A stretch of 64,000 nucleotides of DNA from VRUE01 sp963732225 (GTDB taxonomy: Bacteria; Actinomycetota; Thermoleophilia; Solirubrobacterales; 70-9). The DNA is taken from NCBI GenBank assembly GCA_963732225.1, contig CAVSYR010000002.1:1-64000 (forward strand), in the 5' to 3' direction. Below, piece after piece: positions 6,893-16,000 of this stretch. How positions within the stretch are numbered: the stretch's first letter is position 1; every line of letters begins with the position of its first letter. The position numbers and the translations under genes were made by a program. The notes beneath the pieces are model-generated. The model saw only the letters and a list, made by a program, of their open reading frames with translations. It did not search any database and was not told the origin of the DNA.

Positions 6893-8111
6893 GGCGCTCG
6901 GCATTTGGCTTGACGGCGTGCGCGTAGCCGAGCTGGGCCGCAGCCGCAGCGGCGGGATCTCGTGTCGCTACAGCGGGCCAGCGCTCGAGCGCTGGCCCGC
7001 CAACAGCCCGGTCATTTCCTGCAGCCTTCCCCTCGGCCCACGCCCGCGCGACGCCCTCGCCTTCTGCAAGGGCCTGTTGCCCGAGGGCGAGGCACTGCGG
7101 GCGATGGCCGAGCAAGCGGGCCTGGCGACCCATCAGACCTTCGAGCTGCTGGCGCGCTTCGGCCGCGACGTCGCCGGAGCGCTCGTGATCGCCGAGGAGG
7201 AGCCCGAGGAGCGGCGCTTCGGAGTCGAGCAGCTCGACCAGGGCGGCCTCGAGCGAGCCGTGGAAGAGCTCGACGACCACCCGCTCGGCGCCCACGATGA
7301 CAGCGAGCTCTCACTCGCCGGCCTGCAGGACAAGCTGCTGCTGGTCAAGCTCGAGGACGGGAGTTGGGGCCGCCCCCTGCACGGCCGCCCCTCGACCCAC
7401 ATCCTCAAGGCCGATGACCCCTACCGACCGGGGCTGGTCGAGGCCGAGGCTCACTGCCTGGCCCTGGCAAAAGCAGCCGGCCTGACGACGATCGTGACCG
7501 AGCTCGAGCAAATCGGCGAGCGGACCTGTCTGATCGTCTCCCGCTTCGATCGCAGCGGCGGGCCCGACGACGTTCACCGCGTCCACCAGGAGGACCTCTG
7601 CCAGGCGCTGGCGATCGACCCCGACGACAATCGCAGGAGAGCGAAGTACGAGCGCGCCGGCGGCCCGAGCCTGAAACAGGCGGCGCAGCTGCTCGACAGC
7701 TACTCCCACGACCCCCTCGGCCAACTTGACCGCCTCGTTTCAGCCGTCACCTTCACGGTCCTGATCGGCAACGCCGACGCCCACGGCAAGAACCTCGCCC
7801 TCCTGCACACCGATCCCGAGCACGTCGAGCTCGCGCCCCTCTATGACACCGTGCCCACCGCCCTCTGGCCAAAGCTGCGCAACGAAGCGGCAATGTCGAT
7901 CGGCGCCCAGGTCTCCCTTCCTGACGTCAGCCTCGCCGACATCGTCCGCGAGGCACGCATCTGGCGCCACCCCCCCGAGCGGGCCGAAGCCGCGGCCCGA
8001 ACCACGATTGACTCGATCGTGGCCGCCCTGGATGCCGAAGCGATACCCGCCTCTTCGTCCGTCGCGCATTTCGTCCGCGAGCGGGCGAGCGACGTTGGGA
8101 GGCGAGCTTAG
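6879..8111 (+). CDS. hipA: HipA-type serine/threonine kinase toxin
   Basis: 410 residues. HipA family marks: N-terminal subdomain to about residue 100, SLAGLQDKLLL (145-155), the ATP-grasping THILK near 173, the catalytic loop IGNADAHGKN (296-305), and the metal-binding LYD that follows (APLYDTVPT). Known HipA toxins phosphorylate aminoacyl-tRNA synthetases and arrest growth; the target here is not known. It is a near full-length family member with all catalytic residues visible, so probably active. Confidence 0.87.
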   Translation: MSKAEALGIWLDGVRVAELGRSRSGGISCRYSGPALERWPANSPVISCSLPLGPRPRDALAFCKGLLPEGEALRAMAEQAGLATHQTFELLARFGRDVAGALVIAEEEPEERRFGVEQLDQGGLERAVEELDDHPLGAHDDSELSLAGLQDKLLLVKLEDGSWGRPLHGRPSTHILKADDPYRPGLVEAEAHCLALAKAAGLTTIVTELEQIGERTCLIVSRFDRSGGPDDVHRVHQEDLCQALAIDPDDNRRRAKYERAGGPSLKQAAQLLDSYSHDPLGQLDRLVSAVTFTVLIGNADAHGKNLALLHTDPEHVELAPLYDTVPTALWPKLRNEAAMSIGAQVSLPDVSLADIVREARIWRHPPERAEAAARTTIDSIVAALDAEAIPASSSVAHFVRERASDVGRRA

Positions 8112-8180
8112 GCGCTGAACATCTGCTCGACCGCCCCCCGGTGATGTCGGAGTGCCGGCGTAGAAACCGCCACCGGGTCT

Positions 8181-8372
8181 TTGTTGAGGACGCTCACGTT
8201 GCCGATCGTCAATGTGGTCGCGGTGCTGGTCGTGCTGATCTCGATCGTGCCGGTCTACCTGGCGCACCGGCTTACGCGCAAGGAGGGCGGTGCCGCGGGG
8301 GCGCGAGACGGCTCAAGAGTGGCGGGGTTGATACTGAGGCAACGGCGGTCCCTTGGCCCTACTGCCCGCTAG
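8181..8372 (+). pseudogene. Relic of a potC-like permease 3' end
   Basis: Codons 8199-8300 read LPIVNVVAVLVVLISI, then VPVYLAHRLTRKEGG. This is almost identical in protein to the end of potC (6371-6470) but differs at many third codon positions, so it is an old paralogue rather than a recent copy. Nothing else of the permease remains. It overlaps the 3' end of the minus-strand gene at 8359-9429. Confidence 0.7.
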
Positions 8373-9429
8373 CCCCAAACGAGACCACCCCGAACGCTTC
8401 CCCCGCCCCGAACACCGCTTTGCCCCCCGCAAAGGCCTGGTTGAACTCCCCCGCAGCGTCAGCCGTCAGCGTCAAGGAAGCCCCGGAGACAGAGATCGTC
8501 CGCGCATTGGGATCAGAGGCAACAGAGCCCTGACCGATCACGAAGACCCCAACCCGCCCCAGCTTGCCCGGGAAGGCAGGCGTCGGCTCGAGGTCGACTT
8601 CCGCCGAGGTGCTCTTCGCCCCCAGGTCGAGCCAGTATTCCTTGTGGAAGACCTGGCCTGCTCCGAGTTGCAGCAGTTCGATCGCACCACCGAGACGAAG
8701 GATCCCTTCAGAGGCGTCGGGGGCGATCTGTCCCCCGACCGCGATCGGGAACTTCAAGAGGGGCCCTGGTTGCAGTTCGGCGGGTGAGATCGGGTTGAGG
8801 GAGACGAAGAGGGATTTCAGCTTCGCCAGGAAGGCGGGGTCGGGGGTGATCGTCGCCTGGCCCTGGGGCAGGATCGCCACCCTTTGGGGGGTGGTCTGAC
8901 TCTTCAGCGAACCGAGGGCCATGCCTTCGCCGAAGAGCTTGCCGGTACGCAGCTTCTTGTTCAGCCTCGTGGCGACCTTTTCGGTGAGCAGGAGGGACTG
9001 GGCCTTGAACCCCTGGCCGAAGCCTTCCCGGGTGGAAGTGAGCTTCTTGGTGGTTGCCAGCTTCAGCTGGCTCCCACCCACCTTGGCGAAGAGCGGCGTC
9101 TTCTTTGCCTTCAGCTCGATATTCCTGAGGGGAACCTTGCGCTTGCCCTTGGCGAAGACAAGGGAGCCTTCGTGCTCCACTTCGCCCTTGCCGGAGGTCG
9201 GGTCCTCCTTGCCGCCTTCGACGGGGAGAGTGAGGGTGTTGCCCTTGAGCTTGGCCGGGGCGGTGGCGGAGAGCTTGATCCCTTCCTTTCGCATCAAGGT
9301 GAGGAAGGAGCCCTTGAAGGTGAGCTTGGTGGTGCCACCTCCGATCGGGTCATAGGCGGCTTGAGCCGAAGTGGAGAGACAGAGCAGCAGAAGGGCTCCA
9401 AGGGCAAGGGACAACCTCAACGTCTTCAT
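8359..9429 (-). CDS. Exported beta-rich protein, last gene of the secreted-protein cluster
   Basis: 356 residues from ATG at 9429, chosen because AGGAAGAGAG precedes it and a Sec signal peptide (MKTLRLSLALGALLLLCLS) follows at once. The mature protein is about 330 residues, Lys-rich, with alternating hydrophobic strands and no Cys. The C-terminal part (ADAAGEFNQAF, then FGAGEAFGVVSF) recalls the end of HtaA-type domains in actinobacterial exported proteins. That similarity is tentative and no function is assigned. It begins 23 bases after the preceding gene, consistent with one operon. Confidence 0.75.
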   Translation of the reverse strand: MKTLRLSLALGALLLLCLSTSAQAAYDPIGGGTTKLTFKGSFLTLMRKEGIKLSATAPAKLKGNTLTLPVEGGKEDPTSGKGEVEHEGSLVFAKGKRKVPLRNIELKAKKTPLFAKVGGSQLKLATTKKLTSTREGFGQGFKAQSLLLTEKVATRLNKKLRTGKLFGEGMALGSLKSQTTPQRVAILPQGQATITPDPAFLAKLKSLFVSLNPISPAELQPGPLLKFPIAVGGQIAPDASEGILRLGGAIELLQLGAGQVFHKEYWLDLGAKSTSAEVDLEPTPAFPGKLGRVGVFVIGQGSVASDPNARTISVSGASLTLTADAAGEFNQAFAGGKAVFGAGEAFGVVSFGASGQ

Positions 9430-9452
9430 CTCTCTTCCTCTCTTGTCTCGTT

Positions 9453-10232
9453 TCATTCCGACACCGCGCATGCCTTTTCCACCTTGGCGCTCAAGGACAA
9501 GCCTTCGGCGAAGCGGAAGGAGGCAAGCGCCAAGGGGAAGACCGCCCGCTTGGCTCCTTTCAAGGCCGGGCAGCCTGAGTTGAAGTAGCTCAGCTGCTTG
9601 CCCTTGTAGGTGTATTTGCGCTTCAGGGTGAGCTTGATCCGATCGACGTAGCCCCAGTCGCCCAGGGCGTGGGGGAAGGAGGCCGATAGCTCGGTGCCGT
9701 AGGCACCTTTGGAGACCTTCTTGATGCCGAAGGGGATGACGAAGGAGCTGAAGAAGGGGTTGGCGGTGAAGATGTGGACGAAGAGGACGGGCTTGCCTCC
9801 TTGTCTGCCGTTGAAGATCAGCAGTCTTCCGTGGGTGCCGTAGGCACCTTGGTCTGGCAAGACGATGTGGGCGAAGAACTGGCCTGAGCCGACTACGGCG
9901 TCACCGCAGTTGGCGAGGGCTCGTTCGCTCGAGGCGGGTTGGATCTGGGAGAGCTTGCAGGTGGGCAGACCCTTGGATTGCAGCAGGCCGTGCTTGTTGA
10001 CGTCGACGGTCATCTCCTGCAGCTGGGCGGGGATGCCGCCGTGGGGGGCTTGCAGGTGGCCGCTGACGAAGACGGCGATGGGGGCGGTTCCCTTGCGGGG
10101 GAGCTTGTAGGGCTGGACTTGGGAGAGGACGGTGATGCGCAGGTTGCCCTCTTGGACCACGGTTGCCTTGGCCAGCGAGGCGCAGGCCAAGAGGCCCACC
10201 GCGGTGGCGAGCAATGCCTGGCGCCTCCTCAC
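9453..10232 (-). CDS. Exported protein of unknown function
   Basis: 259 residues from GTG at 10232, which lies 2 bases after the stop of the upstream gene. A Sec signal peptide (RRRQALLATAVGLLACASL) is followed by a beta-rich region with three to four Cys (CKLSQI, ANCGDAV, NSGCPAL, EKACAV). The pattern GDWGYVDRIKLTLKRKYTYK followed by a Cys-containing end is similar in style to the last 200 residues of the 945-residue protein encoded upstream, so they may share a fold. Function unknown. Confidence 0.75.
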   Translation of the reverse strand: MRRRQALLATAVGLLACASLAKATVVQEGNLRITVLSQVQPYKLPRKGTAPIAVFVSGHLQAPHGGIPAQLQEMTVDVNKHGLLQSKGLPTCKLSQIQPASSERALANCGDAVVGSGQFFAHIVLPDQGAYGTHGRLLIFNGRQGGKPVLFVHIFTANPFFSSFVIPFGIKKVSKGAYGTELSASFPHALGDWGYVDRIKLTLKRKYTYKGKQLSYFNSGCPALKGAKRAVFPLALASFRFAEGLSLSAKVEKACAVSE

Positions 10233-10234
10233 GG

Positions 10235-13072
10235 TTAGCGGGCCCTGCGCTTGGCGCGCTTTTGCTTCTTGGCCTTGCCCTTGCAACCGGTTGGCTTGAC
10301 CTCGGGCTTGAAGTCCCACTCCTTGCCGTTTTGCCCGGTGAAGTTGGCTTCGGCCTTGTGGGTTGCCTTGCAGAGGTTGGTCGAGTTGACGAAGAGGCCC
10401 TTCTTGCCGCCGAGCAGGCTGATCACCACGGAGCTGACTGGGGCGTCGGGGGTCGATTCGAAGGTGTTGCGCAACCTGCCTTTTACCGAGTCGACGTGGC
10501 CGTCGAGGACGACATCGATCTGGCCGTTGTGCAGGGATGCCACCACGTCTGGGAGCTGGTGTTCTGAGGAGCGCAGGAAGACAGGGCCTTCCAGCGGTTC
10601 GGAGAGGATCGGGGTCTTGGCTACGGCGTGGCCGTAGACAGAACCCGCCGGGCACATTTCCCCGGGGTGGGCGCCCTGCTTGAACTGGACCCTGGTGCAG
10701 ATCGTGTTGAAGTGGGCGTTCTCGATGAACTCGGACTTGGGCAGGATCACTTCTGCGCGATGGACTCCCGCTTCACCGATGCCATTCATGTTGAGGGTTG
10801 CCTTGAGGGCGGGGTGGGAGCCTCGCTTCGTCCCTCCCTTCAGCTTCAGGGAGAGGCGGGGCTTGAAGGGAAGGGCGGCGCAGTCGGCGGCTTGGAAGGG
10901 AGTTGAGACCGTCACGGGGCGGTCATCAGCTTCTGAGCCGAAGTCAAGGCCACTTCCCAGCAGGGTTGAGGCTGTTGAGGTCCTCGTGCAGTTGGTCGGG
11001 TTGAGGACGAAGTTGGGTCGGTCTACGTAGGCGCGAATGTCGCGCAAGTGAACCGGGATGCCCTTGATGATGTGGGGGATCGGGTCTGAGCCTGTTGCGT
11101 CGACGAAGACTTCGGCGGTTTCGGGGTCGATCTTGAAGGCCTCTCTGATCACCACGTTGCCGAGGTCAAAGGGACCGACCTTTCCTGCCGTTATCGCCAC
11201 CATCGAGAGGGCGGAGCCGTGGTAGGGGCCGGCGAGGTAGAGCTTGCCCGGGGCGTAGGCCAAGGCAGAGCCCACGCCTGAACCCACCAGGGTGTGGCCG
11301 ATTTCAGAGGCCGCCGGGCAGGAGGGGTGTTCGATCTCTTCCTGCCCGCCGTGGGGACCCGTTCTTGCCTTTGCTGCGGCGATCGCAGCGTCGGGGCAGA
11401 AGGGGATCCCGGCGAGCTTGCCGAGCACTCCCGGGGGCAGCTTGATCGAGAAGTGGGTGATCTCCTGTTCTGAGTCCGTTCTGGAGAGACGGACGTTGAA
11501 GGGGGAGAACCTTCCTGCGGCGTTGTTCAGGGTTCCCGCGACGAGGCCCGGGTGGAAGGGAGGCAAGCCGCCGCTTGGGCAGGGCTGGGATTCAGGGCCG
11601 CTGATGATCTGGAAGGCCGAGGTCGTGGTGACCGGGGCTCCCCCTGCCCAGGGGTAGAGAGTCGCCTCGGCATTGAAGGTGCCGCATTTGGGTGGCGAGG
11701 CCAAGGGGCTCCTCGCTCCCTCGCGGAAGTGCAGGCGGAAGTGAGAGAACGGGAGTTGGGGCATTTCTTCTGCCACCGTGGTCAGCCTGCCCGTGACCGG
11801 GTCCGGTTCGACCTTGAGGGGCTGAACCACCTTGATCCCCAGGGTCGGGTTCTTGATCACGACGTAGAGGGTTACGAGGTTGTGGAAGGGGTTTTCATAG
11901 GGGGCGGCCTGGTAGAGGGCGCCGTTGACGTTTTCGTCCAGGAGCGGCGTTTCGACTTCGACCGTGCCGATCTTGGAGGCGTTGGGGCAGCCTGCTCCTG
12001 CTTCTGAGAAGGCGGTCTCCCTTGCTACCTGGGCCGGGGTGCAAACCGCCAGGCCTTCGGCGATCGAGGGGTTGACCGTGAAGCCTTCGGGCAGGGTGAC
12101 TTCGGTCTTGCGGATGTCTGAGTTGGCGAGGCCCGAGGGCGAGGTCAGACCTTCGTCCTGGACGTTGAGGCTGAAGTCCAGGCCGGTGGGGCTGCTGGCA
12201 GCCTTGGTGGTCGGCTGAGCCGAGATCGAGGGATTGAAGGCAAGACGCGAGCAGCCGGTCATGCCCAGGGGAAGGGGCGGCGTGGCGTTGTCGTGAGTGA
12301 AGACCGCCGGCGGTTCGTCCCAGAGCCCCGGTTCCTGCCAGGAGTCGGCTTTGAAGATCGTCGGCAGCGGGCCCTGACATGCCCTGGGGAGGGTGAGCAG
12401 GGGCTTCAGCGGAAGGTTGAGCTGGCAGTTTTCGACCTTTTGACAGGCATGGTTGAGCGAGTCATGGGCCGGGTCCCCCGGCACTCCCCAGATGGTGAAC
12501 TTCGAGCCGTAGAGGGAGACCTCGTCGGAGGTATTGCTGAGCGTGGCGATGACGTCATAGGGGGCCTTTTCGCTGACCGTGAGGTCGATCGTCACCGGCA
12601 CGGTGACAACGACGAAGCCGAGGCGCATAGCCACGCCGGGGGGAGGAGTGAGGCTATAAACTTCGATATTCGGTACGACGTTTGTTGCAGAGAGAACGCC
12701 CACGTCTGTCACCCCCACCTGTGATGCTGGCGGGCAAGCGGGCGGCACCGAGAGGAAATCAAAGGTCGAGCAGCGCGGGGCGGCATCCGGGTTGCCGACG
12801 AAACCGGGGGGCAGTTCGGTAATCAGGTCCTTCACGTCACCGTCGGTCACTTCTTCTCCCAATTGACTGTTGGGTTTCGTGTTGAAGGCCAGGGTGACCG
12901 TCTGGTCGAAGGGGTGCGAGCCGGCCTGCGTCGCCGGGGAGCCGTCCTGTTGGGTGAAGGTCGAGTCGAGGTCTTTGAGTCCGAAGGCCGCGGCACTGCC
13001 CGGGCCGAAGGCCGCGAGAATCAACAGGGCAAGTGCGCCGGTCAGGGTAAGGGCCTCAAGTCGCTTCCTCAT
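10235..13072 (-). CDS. Large exported protein with repeated beta domains
   Basis: 945 residues from ATG at 13072, overlapping the previous stop by 4 bases (ATGA). Signal peptide at residues 1-32 (LALLILAAFGPGSAAAFG). The rest is beta-rich with evenly spaced Cys pairs and repeated phrases of the type LPPGFVGNPDAAPRCS, LPEGFTVNPSIAEGLAVC and LPPGVLGKLAGIPFC, three copies of one domain. It ends in a basic tail (GKAKKQKRAKRRAR). I know no function; the layout suits a surface or extracellular structural protein. Confidence 0.78.
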   Translation of the reverse strand: MRKRLEALTLTGALALLILAAFGPGSAAAFGLKDLDSTFTQQDGSPATQAGSHPFDQTVTLAFNTKPNSQLGEEVTDGDVKDLITELPPGFVGNPDAAPRCSTFDFLSVPPACPPASQVGVTDVGVLSATNVVPNIEVYSLTPPPGVAMRLGFVVVTVPVTIDLTVSEKAPYDVIATLSNTSDEVSLYGSKFTIWGVPGDPAHDSLNHACQKVENCQLNLPLKPLLTLPRACQGPLPTIFKADSWQEPGLWDEPPAVFTHDNATPPLPLGMTGCSRLAFNPSISAQPTTKAASSPTGLDFSLNVQDEGLTSPSGLANSDIRKTEVTLPEGFTVNPSIAEGLAVCTPAQVARETAFSEAGAGCPNASKIGTVEVETPLLDENVNGALYQAAPYENPFHNLVTLYVVIKNPTLGIKVVQPLKVEPDPVTGRLTTVAEEMPQLPFSHFRLHFREGARSPLASPPKCGTFNAEATLYPWAGGAPVTTTSAFQIISGPESQPCPSGGLPPFHPGLVAGTLNNAAGRFSPFNVRLSRTDSEQEITHFSIKLPPGVLGKLAGIPFCPDAAIAAAKARTGPHGGQEEIEHPSCPAASEIGHTLVGSGVGSALAYAPGKLYLAGPYHGSALSMVAITAGKVGPFDLGNVVIREAFKIDPETAEVFVDATGSDPIPHIIKGIPVHLRDIRAYVDRPNFVLNPTNCTRTSTASTLLGSGLDFGSEADDRPVTVSTPFQAADCAALPFKPRLSLKLKGGTKRGSHPALKATLNMNGIGEAGVHRAEVILPKSEFIENAHFNTICTRVQFKQGAHPGEMCPAGSVYGHAVAKTPILSEPLEGPVFLRSSEHQLPDVVASLHNGQIDVVLDGHVDSVKGRLRNTFESTPDAPVSSVVISLLGGKKGLFVNSTNLCKATHKAEANFTGQNGKEWDFKPEVKPTGCKGKAKKQKRAKRRAR

Positions 13073-16000
13073 CGTCCCGCCCTCCGCTTGTCGTTGGCTC
13101 GCTTCTTGGCGGCCTGCTTCTTGTTCTTCTTTGCCTTCTTGTGCTTGCTCTTCTTCTTGTGCTTGTGGGCCTTGGCTTCGGGCTTGACGTTGCCCGCGCC
13201 TTCGAAGCTCGAGGAGGCAGGGGTCGGGTCGTTGGGCGGGTTGAGGGCGCCCTGGCAGGCTTCGCCTTCGCAGGAGGGAGTGGGGACCGGGGCGGCCGGG
13301 AAGCCGCCGTCGACCCGGGCGTCGTAGATGTCGACCAGCCCCGGGTCCTGGGGCAGCAGGCTGGAGCCGGTTACGAAGAAGACGTCTGATCCGTCGGCGC
13401 TGGCGTCGATCAGTTCGGAGTCTTCGGGGCCCTGTCCGGAGGAGATCAGGCTGATGCAGCCGCCGGCGTCCGCGTTGAACAGTTCTGCTCCCAGTTCTTC
13501 GCAGGCCTGCTTGCTGTTGGCCTGGTGCCACTCATAGACGTCCTCTTTGCCGTTGTTGTCACGCGGTACCAGGGCGTCGAAGCTGTTGAAGAAGAGCTTG
13601 CTGCCGTCGTCGGAGAGCAGCCTGGTCGGGTGCTGCTGCTCGGCCCAGCCGGGGATCTCCGCGGCGGCCCAATACTCGGTGTTCGCGGCGTCTACAGAGG
13701 TGGCGGCCTTACGACCGGCCGGCCTCGCCCCGCTCGGGTTGCACGAGACGCAGGTCAGCGTGCCGGACGCCGATCCCGGTGTCGCGTGGAAGACGAAGGC
13801 CTCGGTGTCGGCCTTGCCGCTGCTGACGTCGTGATTGTCATAGCCGGTGAGTGACTGCGCAGAGGTGAAGGCGAAGCTGAGGCCGTCGGGGCTTACACGC
13901 GAGGTGCGGAGGCTGGGTTCTGGATGCATCGGGAAAGACGGCATCTGAATGTTGCCGGCGAGAAGCCCCTCTTCCTGCCCAAGGGTGCCGATGTAGGTGG
14001 GGGTTCCGTTTTCCTCGAGGTAGAGGTTGGGTTCATCGGGGTGAGGGGTCCCGACCGTGCCATCTGCCACCGACCCGTTGAGCACTTCCGTCGAGACGAA
14101 ATAGACACGCGAGAGATCCTCGCTCGCGACCGGAGCACCTGCGACGTTTTTGGCGATCAGGTGCGCTTCATCGGTTTCGACGTCGTATTCGAAGAGTTCC
14201 TGTTTGGTTTCTCCACCGACCGAGTAGAGCGCTTTTTTCCCGTCGACGTCGGCGTCCCAAAAATGAGTGGTTTTCGCCGGCGACACCGACTGTGTGCAAG
14301 CCTTCGCGGGTTCGGAGCATTTACCGGAGATGATTTTGCTCTGCGGCTGGAGGGCGTTGAGGCGGACGTAGAGGGAACCTGTTCCTGTCGGGATGCCCCC
14401 GCTTGAAAGCGGTGCGTTGTTTTCGGTATCCGTCCAAAATACTCGCGAGCCATCTGCTGACACAGCGTGAGACACGCTGTCCTGCCTAAAGACTTCGGGG
14501 CTTTTGCGGTCCGCCCCCGCTGTCCCGGCCGTCGACTGAGTACAAGTCGCTTTGCCGTTCGGGAGCACACTGACCAAGCGCAGGGCCCCGCCCGGAGAGC
14601 TCTCATACACCTGGTAGATTTCAGGAATCGGGCAGGCGTTTGGGGTTAGTTCGGCGTCGGCACGGAAGACCGAGTGGCTTCCGTCCGCCGAGGCGCCGAG
14701 TGGGCCCGGGAGATACTCGGTGTATCCGATATTTCCCGTTTTACTGACGCCTTTCGGTACGACGCTGGTCAGCAGTTCGTAGCTGCCCTGATCTGCGCAG
14801 TTGTCGCGCCGGTAGAGGTTGGGGTATTCGAGCGGCGCGCCCGGCGCCAGTGGGGGTTCGGCGTCCTGCATCAGCCAGCCGCTGCAGAGGTCATCGCTGA
14901 AGGACTTGTAGCGGCCGTACCGGGAAATCCCGGCGAGGGAAGGTGTTTCCCGCGGTGGGGAGATCGATTCGGTCGACCAGCCGCTGGCTTCGCGCCTGGC
15001 GAAGAACTGGTTGACCAGCGGGGCGGAGTTGGGGCCAGCGAACGAGCGGAGGGACGAGAAGGTGGCGCGATCGCCGTCGGAGGAAACCTCCGAGAGGGTT
15101 CCGTAGGATTCCACCAGGAATCCCGAACCGACGTCACCGCCGTTTTTGTCGACCGGCGAGACCATCTCATAGGCGCGGCAGTCGGGCAGCACCGCTGAGA
15201 AAGAGGTGCGGAAGGCCTGGTTGGGACAGCTCGATCCGACCGTTGGTGGAGAGACAGTCTGGAAGGTTGATTCGGCACCAATGCTGGGACCGCCTCCGTC
15301 GCTGGTGGCGACGAAGCGGTAGTGATACCTCGTATCTGGTTCGAGTCCCTGCAGGAAGACGGCCGGGGTCGTGACCGCCGACCCGACCGTCGCATTGGTC
15401 AAGACAGCGCCCGGAGGAGCGGGCTGGGTCGAGGTGCATCCTCCTTCAGTGCACGAACCAAGCCCGTATTCGACGTAATAGGTAGCGCCGGGCCAGAAGT
15501 GGGGGTTGATTTCAGCCTTCAGGGCGGCGTCGGTGCTGCTCACCGAAGCGGCGAACTGCGAGAGGATCGTTGGAGCTACTGAGGGAGGTGGGCAAATCGA
15601 CGTATCTGGGACGGGCCCATAAGCATGGATGACCTCTTCTTCGAAAGCGGGTTCGAAGGTGGGGGCAAGAAAGAGGTCGACCCCGTTGATTCCACAGGCG
15701 GAAGTAGTCGCCAACCCGCGCAAGAGTGTCTCATGTGGAAGTTGACCCAAGCCGAAGGACTGGAGCAGGTTCCCTTCTGAGCCAAATTCCAGAATTTCCG
15801 CGTGAGTCTGCCGAAGGTATGGGTGGCTTGGCTCAATGTATTCGTCTTGGGCCACGAAGACCCTTCCGTCTTCATCTACTGCGATGGCCTGCGGGTAAGT
15901 CACTTCGAGAGTTCCAGTTACCTCGCCCGCCGAGTTCAGTTTGCTGATGTTTTCGGCGACCCTCGGATGGGTGTTAGATTCTTCGAAGAATGCGACATAT

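Noticed and set aside
6371..8372. hipBA as a transposon flanked by direct repeats of the potC end
   Set aside because: The two potC ends differ at many synonymous positions, so they are old paralogous sequences, and no inverted ends or short duplications were found.
13073..13531. Upstream extension of the 945-residue exported protein
   Set aside because: It overlaps the conserved C-terminus of the propeller protein in another frame; ATG 13072 with a signal peptide and ATGA overlap is far better.
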